A stretch of 64,000 nt of DNA from Candidatus Altimarinota bacterium. GTDB lineage: Bacteria > Patescibacteriota > Gracilibacteria > Absconditabacterales > Absconditicoccaceae. The translations under genes were made by a program, and so were the position numbers. Shown in pieces: positions 37,850-48,169 of the stretch; position 1 is the first letter of the stretch, and every line of letters begins with the position of its first letter. The stretch is from NCBI GenBank assembly GCA_021734475.1, contig JAIPIU010000001.1, positions 62,001 to 126,000 of the forward strand, read 5' to 3'. The notes under the pieces are model-generated. The model searched no databases and was not told the DNA's origin. It was given only the letters and a program-made list of their open reading frames with translations.

Positions 37850-38311
37850 CTAAGACCTCATACTTTTAATATCTCTATCCATCTGCTTTTTAATGTCCTT
37901 TTCTTTCAATATTTGTTTCTTTTCTACTTTTCTCATCAACTTTCCTATTCATATTTTTAATTTCACTAATCATCTTTTATCTAGATATACTTCTAGTGGA
38001 ATTGCTACATTTCATGACTTATCTAGCATTGCAGATATTTTTGCCAATTCTTTTTTTGTTATCAATAATTTTCTTTTTCATTTAGCTACGTATCATCAAA
38101 TCTGAGCAATAGATGCTTTTTCATACAAAGGTATATCCATATTTATAATTCGTAATTCTTTATTATCTATTCTTATTATTGCATCTTTAATATTCACATG
38201 ACCATATTTAATAGATTTTACTTCATGTCATTTCAAAACTATTCCGACATTATAATCTTTGTCGAAACTATAGTCGTGGTAAGCATATCTATTTTTTGTA
38301 ATTATTTTCAT
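37850..38311 (-). CDS. smpB: SsrA-binding protein
   Basis: The 153-residue protein is SmpB: an N-terminal KNRYAYHDYSFDKDYNVGIVLKG, VKSIKYGHVNIKDAII, then LYEKASIAQIGGY, KRKLLITKKELAKI, IPLEVYLDKRGLVKLKIGI and a basic tail (KKQILKEKDIKKQMDRDIK) that folds in the ribosome mRNA channel. Length matches the family. It carries tmRNA to stalled ribosomes; I found no ssrA gene in this window. It starts 24 bases after the stop of the upstream SDR gene and may be cotranscribed. Confidence 0.95.
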
Positions 38312-38335
38312 AAATTTAATCAGAATAAATAATCT

Positions 38336-39043
38336 TTATTTTTCTATACTAATATCATGTAACCATATTTTATCTGGTCTAGTTAAGATATATCAAATAA
38401 CATCAGCTATATCAGCAGGATTAGTAAAGCTTTCAGTCGAAAAATCTTCGCCAGCTTTTTGAAACATATTAGTATTAGTCCCACTTTGATAAACTCAGGC
38501 AACTTTTATATTTGTATTTTTAAGATCAATTTTGAGGGTATCAGTAAATCATCTAACACCATATTTACTTGCCGTATAAACTGATTGCCCTTCTTGTGCA
38601 ATAAGTCCTGATTTAGATATTATATTTATAATCGCAGCTTCATCTCTTGTGCGAAGTGATGGAAGAAAGAAACGCGTAATATGAATTAGTGCTAGTAAAT
38701 TAGCACCTATTACTTCATCAATAATTTCTTTTGAAATTTTATCAAGATGCATAAGTTTTTGTCGGATTCAAGCATTGTTAATTAAAATATCAACAGCACC
38801 AAAATCAGAAATAATAGATTTTACAACAATTTCTAATTCATTAGTTTTAGTAATATCACAAGTATAAAACTTGGAATCCAAAGCTCCAATATTCTTTACT
38901 TCTTGAGTTACTTCAATTAGTTTCTTTTCGTTTCTAGCGATAAGGATTAATTTAGTATTTTCTTTTGCTAATCTAAAAGCTATTTGTTTACCAATTCCAT
39001 CACTTGCTCCAGTTATTACAATTACTTTATTTTTTAATTCCAT
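38336..39043 (-). CDS. Short-chain dehydrogenase/reductase
   Basis: The 235-residue classical SDR has the NAD(P) motif VITGASDGIGKQIA (TGxxxGxG), ILINNAGIWQK, the catalytic Ser in IINIISKSGLI and the YxxxK at VYTASKYGVRGF. Trp of NNAGIWQK is CGA. Substrate cannot be told. Glycine coding is mixed: about two thirds GGN including the nucleotide loop, the rest TGA, unlike neighbours where TGA dominates; it may be an older acquisition partly adapted to the host code. Confidence 0.9.
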
Positions 39044-39120
39044 GATATTGTATTATAATATATTTAAAATATTATCTTACATTTACAAATATCTTTTAGT
39101 AATTTACAATTAGTAATATT

Positions 39121-39774
39121 TTAATCTTTTAATTGATCCTGTAACCATTCCACAAATGGAGATATCTTTTTAAAATCTTTTACCAACTCTTTTTCAAAAT
39201 CTTCTCATTTAATTTCTTTATCACTTACTGGTCTTTCTACTATCCAATGTTTTAATTTTAATAATTCAATATTTGGATTATCTTTTTTATATCATCTAGG
39301 AGCAGTTTTTACTGATTCATCATAAAGAATATATAATTCTGATTTTAAAATTTTATCAATTATTTTTTTCAAATCTTTTCATTTTTTATCTATTCATCCT
39401 CTTATTATTCCAGTAGTTCTGGAGTCTGGCATATAAAGTCATCCCGCTATAAATGATTGATTCCCCGGTTGAATATGTAGATAGAAGCAGGGTAGTCAAC
39501 CTCTTTTTCAAGTAGGAGTAATTTCTATTCCAAAATTTGTTTTATATGGTGTTTTATCTTTTGAAAATCTAGTATCTCTGTTTATACGAAAAATACAATT
39601 ATTAGCTTTGAGATCATATCCTAGATCATAAAATTTAGAGACTTCTTTTATCAATCTACCCGCCAAAGCCAATACTTCTTTTCTAATTGATTGATATCTT
39701 TCTCTATTTATATCAAACCATTCGCGATTATTATTTACTTCCAATTCTTCCAGAAATTTCAATATCTCTTTCAT
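39121..39774 (-). CDS. DUF2461 / TIGR02453 family protein
   Basis: The 217-residue protein matches the DUF2461 family: FLEELEVNNNREWFDINRERYQ at the N-terminus, NCIFRINRDTRFSKDKTPYKTNFG in the middle and GGLYMPDSRT later. The biochemical role of the family is unknown. The ATG at 39774 is chosen over a TTG two codons upstream. It is separated from the SDR gene by 77 bases. Confidence 0.88.
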
Positions 39775-39805
39775 TACCAAAATCTAAAACCTAAAACCAT
39801 TAACC

Positions 39806-39854
39806 GTCATTCCGGCGCTTGTCCTGTAAGGGTTAAGTTTTGCAGCCGAAATCT
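39806..39854. repeat. Dispersed palindromic repeat, copy 6 (with internal hairpin)
   Basis: GTCATTCCGGCGC ... GCAGCCGAAATCT with one mismatch in the right arm and a longer centre (CTTGTCCTGTAAGGGTTAAG). Confidence 0.8.
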
Positions 39855-39899
39855 AATTATATTCCCAATATGCTAATTACTGATAATAAATAAAAAACT

Positions 39900-41324
39900 T
39901 TAGAATCTGATTTCATCTGCTTTTATTCTCCATTGTTTCATACTATCTCTATCTCTTATAGTTACAGTTCCGTCTTGTATACTTTGATTGTCTATGGTGA
40001 TACAGTACGGAGTTCAGATTTCATCCTGTCTGCGATAACATTTTCATATATTACCACTATCGTCAAACTCACACATATAATCCTGACTTAATTTATCAAA
40101 AATTTCTTTAGCCATATTTACTTGTTCTTCATCTTTTTTAACCAAGGGTATTACAGCAAATTTTATTGGTGCAATATTTTTATTGAATCTAGCAACTACT
40201 CTTGTTTGTTCATTTCAGTTTGCATCGCTATATTTTTCTTCATCATAAGCATCTATCATAGCTGTAAGTATTGCTCTAGTCAAACCCCGGCTTGGTTCTA
40301 TACAATGTGGTACATATCTTTTGCCAGATTGAGGATCAGAATATTGTAAATCTTTTCAGCTAAATTTTATATGTTGATTGAGATCATAGTCTGTTCTATA
40401 TGCAATACCTTGTAATTCTCATCGTCCTCGTGGAAATTTATATTCTACATCACATGTTCACTTACTATAAAAACTTAGTTCATCTTTATCATGATCTCTA
40501 AATCTTAGTTTTTGCTCTTTGATTCATATTTCGTTTATCCATCGTTCTTTACTTTGTTTTTTCCATTCTTCAAAACACTCTAATCAAATCTTTTCATCAT
40601 TTTCTACGAAATATTCTATCTCCATCTGATAAAATTCCCTCACTCTAAACATAAAATTTCCTGGAGTGATTTCATTTCTAAAAGCTTTTCATATCTGGGC
40701 AATACCAAATGGTATCCTAGATCTAGTAGTATCCAATATATTTTTGAAATTTACAAATATTCCTTGTGCAGTTTCAGGTCTAAGATAGATATCAGTACCT
40801 TGTCATTCGATAGTTCCTTGTTCGGTTTTAAACATTAGATTAAATTGCTTTGGTTCTGTCCAATCAAAAGATCAACATTTTGGACATTTGATTTTAAATT
40901 GATTTATAAATTCTGTCTGTTGCTCAAAAGATCGTGCTCATACTGCTATATTATCAACTTTGATTCTTTCATTTATTTGTTCCAGATTTAAGTTATTTTT
41001 TTCTATATATTCTTCTATTAGTTGATCTGCTCTCAATCTACTTTTACATTTTTTACAATCTATCAAAGGATCTGAAAATCATCAAACATGACCTGAAGCT
41101 TCCCGTACTTTGGGATTCATAAGTATCTGTGAATCTAGTCAAATTATATCATTTCTTTTTTGTACAAAAAACTTCCATCGATTATTTTCGATATTTTTTT
41201 TAACTTCTACACCATATGGTCATAAATCTCGGGCATTAGCCAATCATCCATAAATATCACTACCAGGATATGCAAATCATCTTCTTTTTGCCCACGCAAC
41301 AATATTATCCAAACTAAACGTCAT
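39900..41324 (-). CDS. glyS: Glycyl-tRNA synthetase (alpha2 type)
   Basis: The 474-residue class II enzyme is the dimeric GlyRS type. Visible blocks: [54 protein letters not shown], paired zinc-type Cys (CKKC, CPKC), motif 2 [40 protein letters not shown] and CIEPSWGLTR. Trp in NAWDLG and GWGEL is CGA; Trp in KVWEASG and EPSWG is CGG. GGN-reading and UGA-reading glycine tRNAs should both be charged by this enzyme, so it is central to the recoding. A C-terminal anticodon domain is present ([21 protein letters not shown]). No nearby tRNA gene is seen. Confidence 0.95.
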
Positions 41325-41360
41325 AAATCTATAATTAAAAAATTAAAAGCCTTTTTCCCC

Positions 41361-41394
41361 GTCATTCCGGCGAGATTATTTTGCAGCCGGAATC
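41361..41394. repeat. Dispersed palindromic repeat, copy 7
   Basis: GTCATTCCGGC ... GCAGCCGGAATCC upstream of glyS. Confidence 0.85.
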
Positions 41395-41405
41395 CAAACT
41401 AAGTG

Positions 41406-41424
41406 AGTCCCGCTTCAGCGGGAT
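41406..41424. repeat. GC hairpin
   Basis: TCCCGCT-TC-AGCGGGA perfect short inverted repeat directly after repeat copy 7; role unknown. Confidence 0.6.
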
Positions 41425-41536
41425 AAAAAAATCAATTACAAATATATACTAATAATAAAATTCTCTCCACTTTCAATTCGTTTTAACCTTTTAACGCTTC
41501 AATGTTTTAAAATCTAATAAAAAAGCTTAATAAAAT

Positions 41537-41565
41537 TTGACAAATAGACTTAGCTAGATTATAAT
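41537..41565 (+). promoter_or_regulatory. Full-consensus promoter of structured RNA 1
   Basis: TTGACA (41537-41542), 17 bases, TATAAT (41560-41565). Both hexamers and spacing are ideal, and no ORF follows for 800 bases. Confidence 0.8.
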
Positions 41566-41571
41566 AGTTAA

Positions 41572-41990
41572 ATAGATCTTTCTCCAATAATATTAAACAG
41601 TATAGATTGTTTAATGCTATAGGAAGACGGTCATTGTAAAAACAACTCACCATTGCAATTTTGCATTAGAGTTTATGTTAAACAGTATATTGGATAAAAT
41701 ATCGCTGTCTGGCTTTTATCGTATACAACAAATGCTACAAAAACAAAAAATAAAATGAGCCTAATCTATTTATTATTTAATTAGCATACAAATTGTTGTT
41801 TATGATCAGATTGATTATATTTTGTTTTAACGTATTTGTTGTAGCATAGGTAAGTATATTTACAAGCCGACAATATACCGTTTTAGGCTTACGGATCCCT
41901 ATTGTTCCAAATTGATACAAAATTTATCTTTTGGTATGGTAAAAAGGTATACTAGTGTGTTGTCTCTCTGACCTCTTCCGAACCCTAAAA
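41572..41990 (+). ncRNA. Candidate structured RNA 1 (about 415 nt)
   Basis: The gene-free region behind a consensus promoter has extensive pairing. A 5' hairpin (ATTAAAC 41592-41598 / GTTTAAT 41609-41615) is followed by a closing stem GGAAGAcGGTCA (41622-41633) with TGACCTCTTCC (41969-41979). Inside, GTATATTG (41685-41692) pairs with CAATATAC (41871-41878), nested with TGTCtGGCTT (41706-41715) and AAGCCGACA (41864-41872). ACAACAAAT and ATGCTACA can each pair with the TATTTGTTGTAGCAT segment, as alternatives. Length suits RNase P RNA or tmRNA, but I cannot find the conserved RNase P core or a tRNA-like end with CCA. Boundaries are estimates. Confidence 0.6.
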
Positions 41991-41996
41991 AAAGTA

Positions 41997-42024
41997 TTGA
42001 CAAATATTGATTTGTGGTTATACT
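41997..42024 (+). promoter_or_regulatory. Promoter of structured RNA 2
   Basis: TTGACA (41997-42002), 16 bases, TATACT (42019-42024). The AAAAAGTATTGACAAATATT block is shared exactly with the promoter at 57675. Confidence 0.75.
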
Positions 42025-42030
42025 ATCGAC

Positions 42031-42217
42031 GTCATCTTCTCTCAATAAAATATATTAGAATTTTAAAAATCTAACATATATTATAGGAAGAAGGTATCCT
42101 AGCTTTGTACAGATTGTTTACAATCTATCTGGTAATCCACTCCAAAGGATTATAAAGTTCATCACCAGCTTGGTTTTGGCACCAGTATTACAGCGCTAGC
42201 CTCTTCCTTTTTTTGTG
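42031..42217 (+). ncRNA. Candidate structured RNA 2 (about 185 nt) with own terminator
   Basis: Organised like RNA 1: a 5' hairpin (TTAGA/TCTAA), then TATAGGAAGAaGG (from 42082) closing with CCTCTTCCT (42200-42208), followed at once by seven T. Inside are AGATTG-TTTA-CAATCT and TAATCC/GGATTA hairpins, the latter nested within CTGGT/ACCAG, and CTAGC/GCTAG just inside the closing stem. No ORF of note. Together with its promoter this strongly suggests a stable small RNA. It does not show the SRP GGAAGC-type loop or a 6S-like single rod. Confidence 0.65.
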
Positions 42218-42293
42218 CCTTTATTTTTGGCCTTCTATTCATAAGTTTTTATATCTTAATAAATAGTATATTCTAAAACACTTATAAAAACAG

Positions 42294-42323
42294 ACTCTCC
42301 TTTTACAAAAGGAGAGTTTTCTT
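42294..42323 (+). terminator. Intrinsic terminator
   Basis: ACTCTCC / GGAGAGT stem with a TTTTACAAAA loop followed by TTTTC; between RNA 2 and the HIT gene, possibly a backup stop for the RNA transcripts. Confidence 0.75.
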
Positions 42324-42384
42324 ATTGAAAATTTTTTTCAAAACCTTAGATATAATTTATGATTTATAATTTACGATAATTTAA

Positions 42385-42846
42385 ATGTCTGATTGTATCT
42401 TTTGTAAAATTACAACATGAGAAATTCCATCAATAAAGTTGCGAGAAGATGATAATTTCTTAGCAATATTAGATGTGTTTCCAAATACTAAATGAATGAC
42501 ATTGGTTATGCCAAAAAATCATTATGATTCAGATTTATTTGAAATAGATGATCAAGAATTTTATACCAAATATCTACTAGCTAGCAAAAAGGTAGTTGAA
42601 ATACTCAAAAAATGATTATGAGTAAATAGAGTAGCTATGGTAATGGAATGAATGTGAGTAGATCATGCTCATATCAAATTATATCCATTACATTGAGTTT
42701 GACCAGAATGGGAAGCTCATCGAGCGAAACAAGAAATATATTTTGATCAATATGAATGATATGTTTCTACTCAATTATGACCAAAAGCAAGTCCAGAAGA
42801 TTTACAAAAAATTGCTGATGAAATTAAATCCAAAAACTGACTATAA
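42385..42846 (+). CDS. HIT-family protein with altered HxHxH motif
   Basis: The 153-residue protein starts CIFCKITTGEIPSIKLREDD, typical of HIT nucleotide hydrolases, and continues ILDVFPNTKGMTLVMPKNHY. The His triad reads DHAHIKLYPLHG at about residues 93-104: the first two His are kept, the third is Lys. The nucleophile (middle His) remains, so some AMP-lysine or Ap4A-type hydrolysis is possible. The tail (YFDQYEGYVSTQLGPKASPEDL) fits the bacterial branch of the family. It precedes aspS by 22 bases. Confidence 0.9.
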
Positions 42847-42868
42847 TTTTTAAATTTTAATAATATAG

Positions 42869-44641
42869 ATGTTGCGTACACATACATGTTGAGAATTAAC
42901 TTCAAAAAATGATTGATCAAATGTTACATTATCATGATGGGTAAATAAAACTAGAAATTTATGATGAATGCTATTTGTAGATCTTAGGGATAGATACGGT
43001 ATAACTCAGATAGTATTTGATCCTGCAAACAAAGATTTATTTTCACAAGCAGAAAATATTAAATCAGAATATGTAATCAAAGTTGATTGAAAAGTTAGTC
43101 TTAGACCATCAGATCAGACAAATAAAGATATGACTACATGAGAGATAGAAATACATCCACTATCACTAGAAATACTTTCAAAATCTGATGTATTACCTTT
43201 TCCTATAGTAGATAACCCAAATACAAGTGAAGAAAATAGATTTAAATATAGATTTTTGGACCTTAGAAGAAGACCAGTATTGAAAAATATAGAATTTAGA
43301 ACAAAAATGCTAAGTTTTACCAGAGAGTGGTTTTCCAAAAGATGATTTTTTGATATACAGACTCCAATTTTTACTGTATCTTCTCCAGAGTGAGCTAGAG
43401 ATTATCTAATTCCATCTAGGGTCAATCCATGAAAATTTTATGCTTTACCACAGGCTCCTCAACAATACAAACAATTACTTATGGTTTGATGAATAGATAA
43501 ATATTTTCAGATAGCTCCATGTTTTCGTGATGAAGATCCTAGAGCTGATAGACATAGTTGTGAATTCTACCAAGTAGATTGTGAAATGTCTTTTGTAGAT
43601 CAGGAAGACATTTATACTACTGTAGAATGATTTATGAGAGATATAACTAGAGATTTAGTGCCTCATAAAAAAATCACAACAGATTTTGTTAGAATGAAGT
43701 ATGTAGATGCTATAGATAAATATTGAACAGATAAACCTGATCTTAGATTTGGTATGGAATTTGTAGATCTTACAAATATTTTCAAGGATTCGGGTTTTTC
43801 AGTTTTCAAAGATGTCTCCAATTCAAATAAATGAACAATCAAAGCAATAAATCTAAAAAATAAAAATCTATCTAGAAAAGAGATAGATGAACTTACAAAA
43901 GTTGCACAAGAAGCAAAAGCAAAATGATTGGCCTATATTTCTTATACAGATGAATGACCACAAAGTAGTATCGTGAAATTTTTTAATGAACAAGAATTAT
44001 CAAATATAAAAGATATTATGAATGCAGAGATTTGAGATACAGTACTTATAATAGCCGATCAATATGATACAGCCACCAAAGCATTAAATAAAGTTAGATT
44101 AGCTATTAGAGATAAATATAATTTGGTAAACAAAGATGATTTGTGTTTTGTTTGGATAGAAGATTTTCCTATGTTCGAAAAAAATGAAGAAACTTGAAAA
44201 TTAGATTTTGCACATAATCCATTCTCTTTTATCAAATGATGAGTAGAAGCTTTTGATACTCTAGATCCTATGGAATTGGAAACTACTCAATATGATCTAA
44301 TTATAAATTGATATGAATCTTTATCTTGATCTATTCGTAATCATAGTCCAGAAATTTTATTAAGAGTTTTTGAAGCAGTATGAATGTGAGAAAAAGAAAT
44401 CAAAGATAAATTTGGAGCAATGTATGATGCATTCAAATATTGACCACCTCCACATGGATGATTTGCAATCTGATTTGATAGATTTATGATGATATTATTA
44501 GATGAAGAAAATATACGTGAATGTTATGCTTTCCCAAAATCCGGTAGAGCAGAAGATGTAATGATGTGAGCTCCAGGCACTATAGATCTAGAACAATTAA
44601 ATGAATTATTTATAAAAGTAGATTTACCCAAAGATAAATAG
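42869..44641 (+). CDS. aspS: Aspartyl-tRNA synthetase
   Basis: The 590-residue bacterial-type AspRS has the OB fold ([34 protein letters not shown]), motif 1 [18 protein letters not shown], motif 2 [31 protein letters not shown], the bacterial GAD insertion (about 290-410), GGSIR-like [12 protein letters not shown] and motif 3 [16 protein letters not shown] followed by [11 protein letters not shown]. Many core glycines are TGA. Length equals the family. Spacing to the LtaS-GDPD gene is 6 bases. Confidence 0.96.
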
Positions 44642-44647
44642 CTTTTT

Positions 44648-47128
44648 ATGAATATAAACAAAAAGATAAAAAGAATATACAAAAAAATTATCAACTACAT
44701 AAAATATTTTTTCCTATTATTTAAATTCAGATTACATCCTGCAGCAATAGCTTTTCTTTTTGCTATATTTTTGATTATCAAACAATTTGTATTTTTTCAT
44801 GCATATCAGGCTACGATTAGATGATTTTACAATTATTTCTTATTTTTCATAAACGACTTATTACTTTTGTCATTTGTATTTCTATTGTGATATATCACTC
44901 TTAGCAGCAAGAAATTAATTATAAAAATTATATCTAATCTTGTAAATATTTTTATAATGATCACATTTTTAATAGATATTTTTACTACTAAATTTTTTCA
45001 AAGTAGATTGTCATTGTTTGAACTTAGTTGATTCTTGGATATAGTAAATTCTTGAGTAACATGATCTTATATGTGATTTACTCTAGTATCTATATTATTA
45101 TTTATCTTGATAAATCATGTTTTACTTAGATATTTCAAGTTCCCCAAAAATAGAAAATTAATTCTATCTGTGATCATACTCTTCATATCTATATCTTTTA
45201 CTATTAGTAAGTTTTCTAGTTATAATAACATCAGACTTCAAAAAAATATTATAGCATTCAATATAACTAATATAGCTTCAAACAATACTGATAATTTACA
45301 AACAGTATCAAAAGATAGGGAAAAATATGAAGATTATTTTCATATTGTTAAATGAAAAAATAAAAACCTGAACCTAATCCTACTTTTTGCAGAATCATTT
45401 TCTGCTGCTGATTCACTTAGAGCTGGATGAATAAAAGATAACTTTCCATATTTTGACAAAATACAATCTCAATGAATCACATTTACAAATTTTATTTCCA
45501 ATTGATGTACATCTGACAATGCTCATATAGCTGTATTCCAATGAATAGAGCCATTATATTGTCCAGATAACAAAGATCTAAAAGCCTATTTTAAATACAA
45601 AAGCTACACAGATCCACTTCCTGTATTTTTCAATAATTTGTGATACAAAACCATTTTTCTTAGCTCAGCTGGTCTAGGATTTTTGGATCAGAGATGATAT
45701 CTCTTATGATTAAATTTTCAGGAAGTTATATGAGAAGAACTATTCAAAGATAAAAAGAAATATACTTTTGATTCAGCTCCTGATTACTATTTATACGAAG
45801 AAGCTATCAAAACTGTATCCAATCAAACTTGAAATTTCTTTTTGTGACTACAAACTATTTCATCACATACACCATATTACACACCCTATGGAGATTCATC
45901 ACAGGATATGTTTCAGTACGTTGATAGAAATTTATATGCATTCTACCAAAAGCTCAAAAGAATCTGATTTTTTGATAATGGAATTTTGATTATAGTATCT
46001 GATCATAGAAAAATGCAACCACTTACAAAAGATGAAATAGATGTATTTGGAAAGATAGCATACGCTAAAATATTAGCAACTGTAGTAGGTTCGTGAATCA
46101 AACCCAATACTTTCAATAATAATATTGTTCAACATGTAGATTTTTTTAGTTCTATCAAAAACTATCGATGAAGTGGAAATATTACTATATCATCGATATA
46201 CAATGATCCAATATTAAATACAGTCAATAGAGATCGATGAATTACATATTGTGCGTATTTTGATAATAAGTACTGAGCTATTACTCAGTCGTGAGATTTT
46301 TATAAATTTAGAAATAATTCACAGAGCTTATCATGAAGTGAATTTCAAAAATATATAAATGCATTCCAAATATTTCAGTCAGATTTGTTTTCATGAAATT
46401 TGGATATATTAAAAGATACAGTAATACTTTGACATAGATGAGCATCAGCTCAGGCTCCAGAGAATACATTTCAAGCTTTTCAATTAGCAAAAGATTATTG
46501 AGCAGATTGAGTAGAGTTTGATATATCTTATACCCAAGACAATGTAAATATCATAGAACATTGACCAAATCTAGTAAATACAAACTGTGGTGCAGACAAA
46601 CAGATCAAAGATTATACTTTGGATTATATCAAAAAAAATTGTAGATTCAAAAACTGAGAAAAACCAATGACATTAGAAGAAATACTAAGTATTATCAAAG
46701 ATATGTTTGATTATTATTATCTTGAAATAAAAGTTTATGACACGTCCAAAGCAGCTCAACAAACATTAGATGCTATTCAAACAGTAGAAAAACTCTGACT
46801 TCAAGACAAGGTAATATTTATTTCATATGATCCTACTGCTAATCATATCATATGATCTTACAACTGAATTATCGCTTGATGGGATGACTACAATACATGA
46901 TCAATAAATATAATCAAAAATTTTCCTCATCCATATTATTTATTAGAGAAGTGATATATCAACCAAGAAGTAGTAGATAGAATTGATTTAATTTGAAAAA
47001 AATTAGTAACTTATACAGTCAATGACCCATTAGAATTTGAAAAATTATACAAACTGTGAGTTAGGGTTTTTATGACGGACAATATACCATTAATAAAAAA
47101 TAAACTTTTGGAAATTATAAAAGAATAG
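44648..47128 (+). CDS. LtaS-like lipoteichoic acid synthase fused to glycerophosphodiester phosphodiesterase
   Basis: The 826-residue protein has five N-terminal membrane helices (about 30-195), then a sulfatase-fold domain like LtaS: LLFAESFSAADS (metal Glu, about 246), NGCTSDNAH with the nucleophile Thr (about 287), TISSHTPYY and IIVSDHRKM (Asp-His, about 451). From about residue 594 a GDPD domain begins: VILGHRGASAQAPENTFQAF, ADGVEFDISYTQD, IIEHG, YLEIKV and a late TYTVNDP. LtaS polymerises glycerol phosphate from phosphatidylglycerol; GDPD cleaves glycerophosphodiesters. One chain could thus make and trim the same polymer. Start is 6 bases after aspS. The H-R-x-A and D/E metal residues of GDPD look intact. 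Confidence 0.9.
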
Positions 47129-47148
47129 ATTTTAAATATTTTCTAATT

Positions 47149-47850
47149 ATGTTAAATAAACTAAAATCTGACTTAAAAAAACTCTCTGTTAATAAAAAGG
47201 TGGAAGTGTTTTCAAGGTTTTTCAAAACATGAAAAGGGGAGTATGGCCAGTGAGATAAATTTCTATGAATTTCTGTCCCATTACAAAGGCAGTTAGCAAA
47301 ACAGTATTTATGATTAGATTTTGATGATTTACAAAATTTACTAAATTCAGATATTCATGAATATAGATTGGTAGCATTACTTATACTAGTCCAAAAATAT
47401 TCTAAATGAGACGATAAGCTAAAATCAAAAGTTTTTAAATTCTATCTAAAAAACACCAAAAGAGTTAATAATCGAGATTTAGTAGATTTATCATCTTATC
47501 ATATAGTTTGAAATCATTTATTAGAGTCAGATAAATCTATTCTTTATAAATTAGCTAAATCAAACAATCTTCGAGAAAAAAGAATATCAATAGTCTCTAC
47601 ATATACATTCATCAAAAATCATCAATTTCAAGATACTTTTCAAATTGCAGAAATTTTATTAAATGATACTCATGATCTAATTCACAAAGCTGTTTGATGG
47701 ATGCTTAGAGAAGCGGGTAATAGAGATCAAATAGCAGAAGAAAAATTTCTAAAAATTCATTATAAAAATATGCCTAGAACTATGCTTAGATATGCAATAG
47801 AAAAATTTGAAGAATCCAAAAGACAAAAATATCTCAAATGATTAATTTAG
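47149..47850 (+). CDS. DNA alkylation repair protein (AlkD-like HEAT fold)
   Basis: The 233-residue helical protein matches AlkD-type 3-methyladenine glycosylases: [29 protein letters not shown], then the [20 protein letters not shown] block where active members have W-x-x-VD, repeated helix pairs, and [16 protein letters not shown] near the end. These enzymes use HEAT-like repeats to grip DNA and excise bulky alkylated bases. Where AlkD has VxxWDLVD, here the Trp is Arg/Asn (NNRDLVD), so catalytic details may differ. Confidence 0.85.
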
Positions 47851-48169
47851 ATATATCTTATTTATAGCAATATATACGTTTTTATTTAGCTACAAAGATT
47901 ATACACATAATAAATCAAGTCAAAATGAAATGGCGGATCATTTTGACTAGAGTTTTTGAATACTTTTGGGTCGATGCCAAAAGTATTTTGTCGTCTGGGG
48001 ACAAAACCCCAGTAAACGTTAAATATTAAAATAGATTCTCCATATGGACAAATTCCAATAATAAGGAGACAAGATTGCTTTGCTATTCTCAATGATTTTA
48101 TAAAAAATTTATTAGCAATTTAAATCTAAATTTATAAAGTAAAATCAGATTTATTTTTTATGTATTTCA
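47851..48169. other. Gene-free stretch with three consecutive hairpins
   Basis: No convincing ORF. GTCAAAATGA/TCATTTTGAC (about 47919-47946), AATACTTTTGG/CCAAAAGTATT (about 47959-47987) and CTGGGG/CCCCAG (47995-48012) follow each other, richer in G/C than the surroundings. AGATTGCTTTGCTATTCTC near 48072 looks like a decayed copy of the repeat found inside ExoIII. The 68-residue frame on the minus strand runs through these hairpins and is not credible as a gene. Confidence 0.65.

Noticed and set aside
41572-41990. tmRNA or RNase P RNA
   Set aside because: Length fits, and smpB is nearby, but I find no tRNA-like end with CCA and no GAGGAAAGUC-type core; left as an unassigned structured RNA.
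42031-42217. SRP (4.5S) RNA
   Set aside because: No GGAAG-CAGCC apical motif is seen; several separate hairpins instead of one rod.
47886-48092. 68-aa minus-strand ORF
   Set aside because: It runs through three hairpins and a decayed repeat and resembles no protein.
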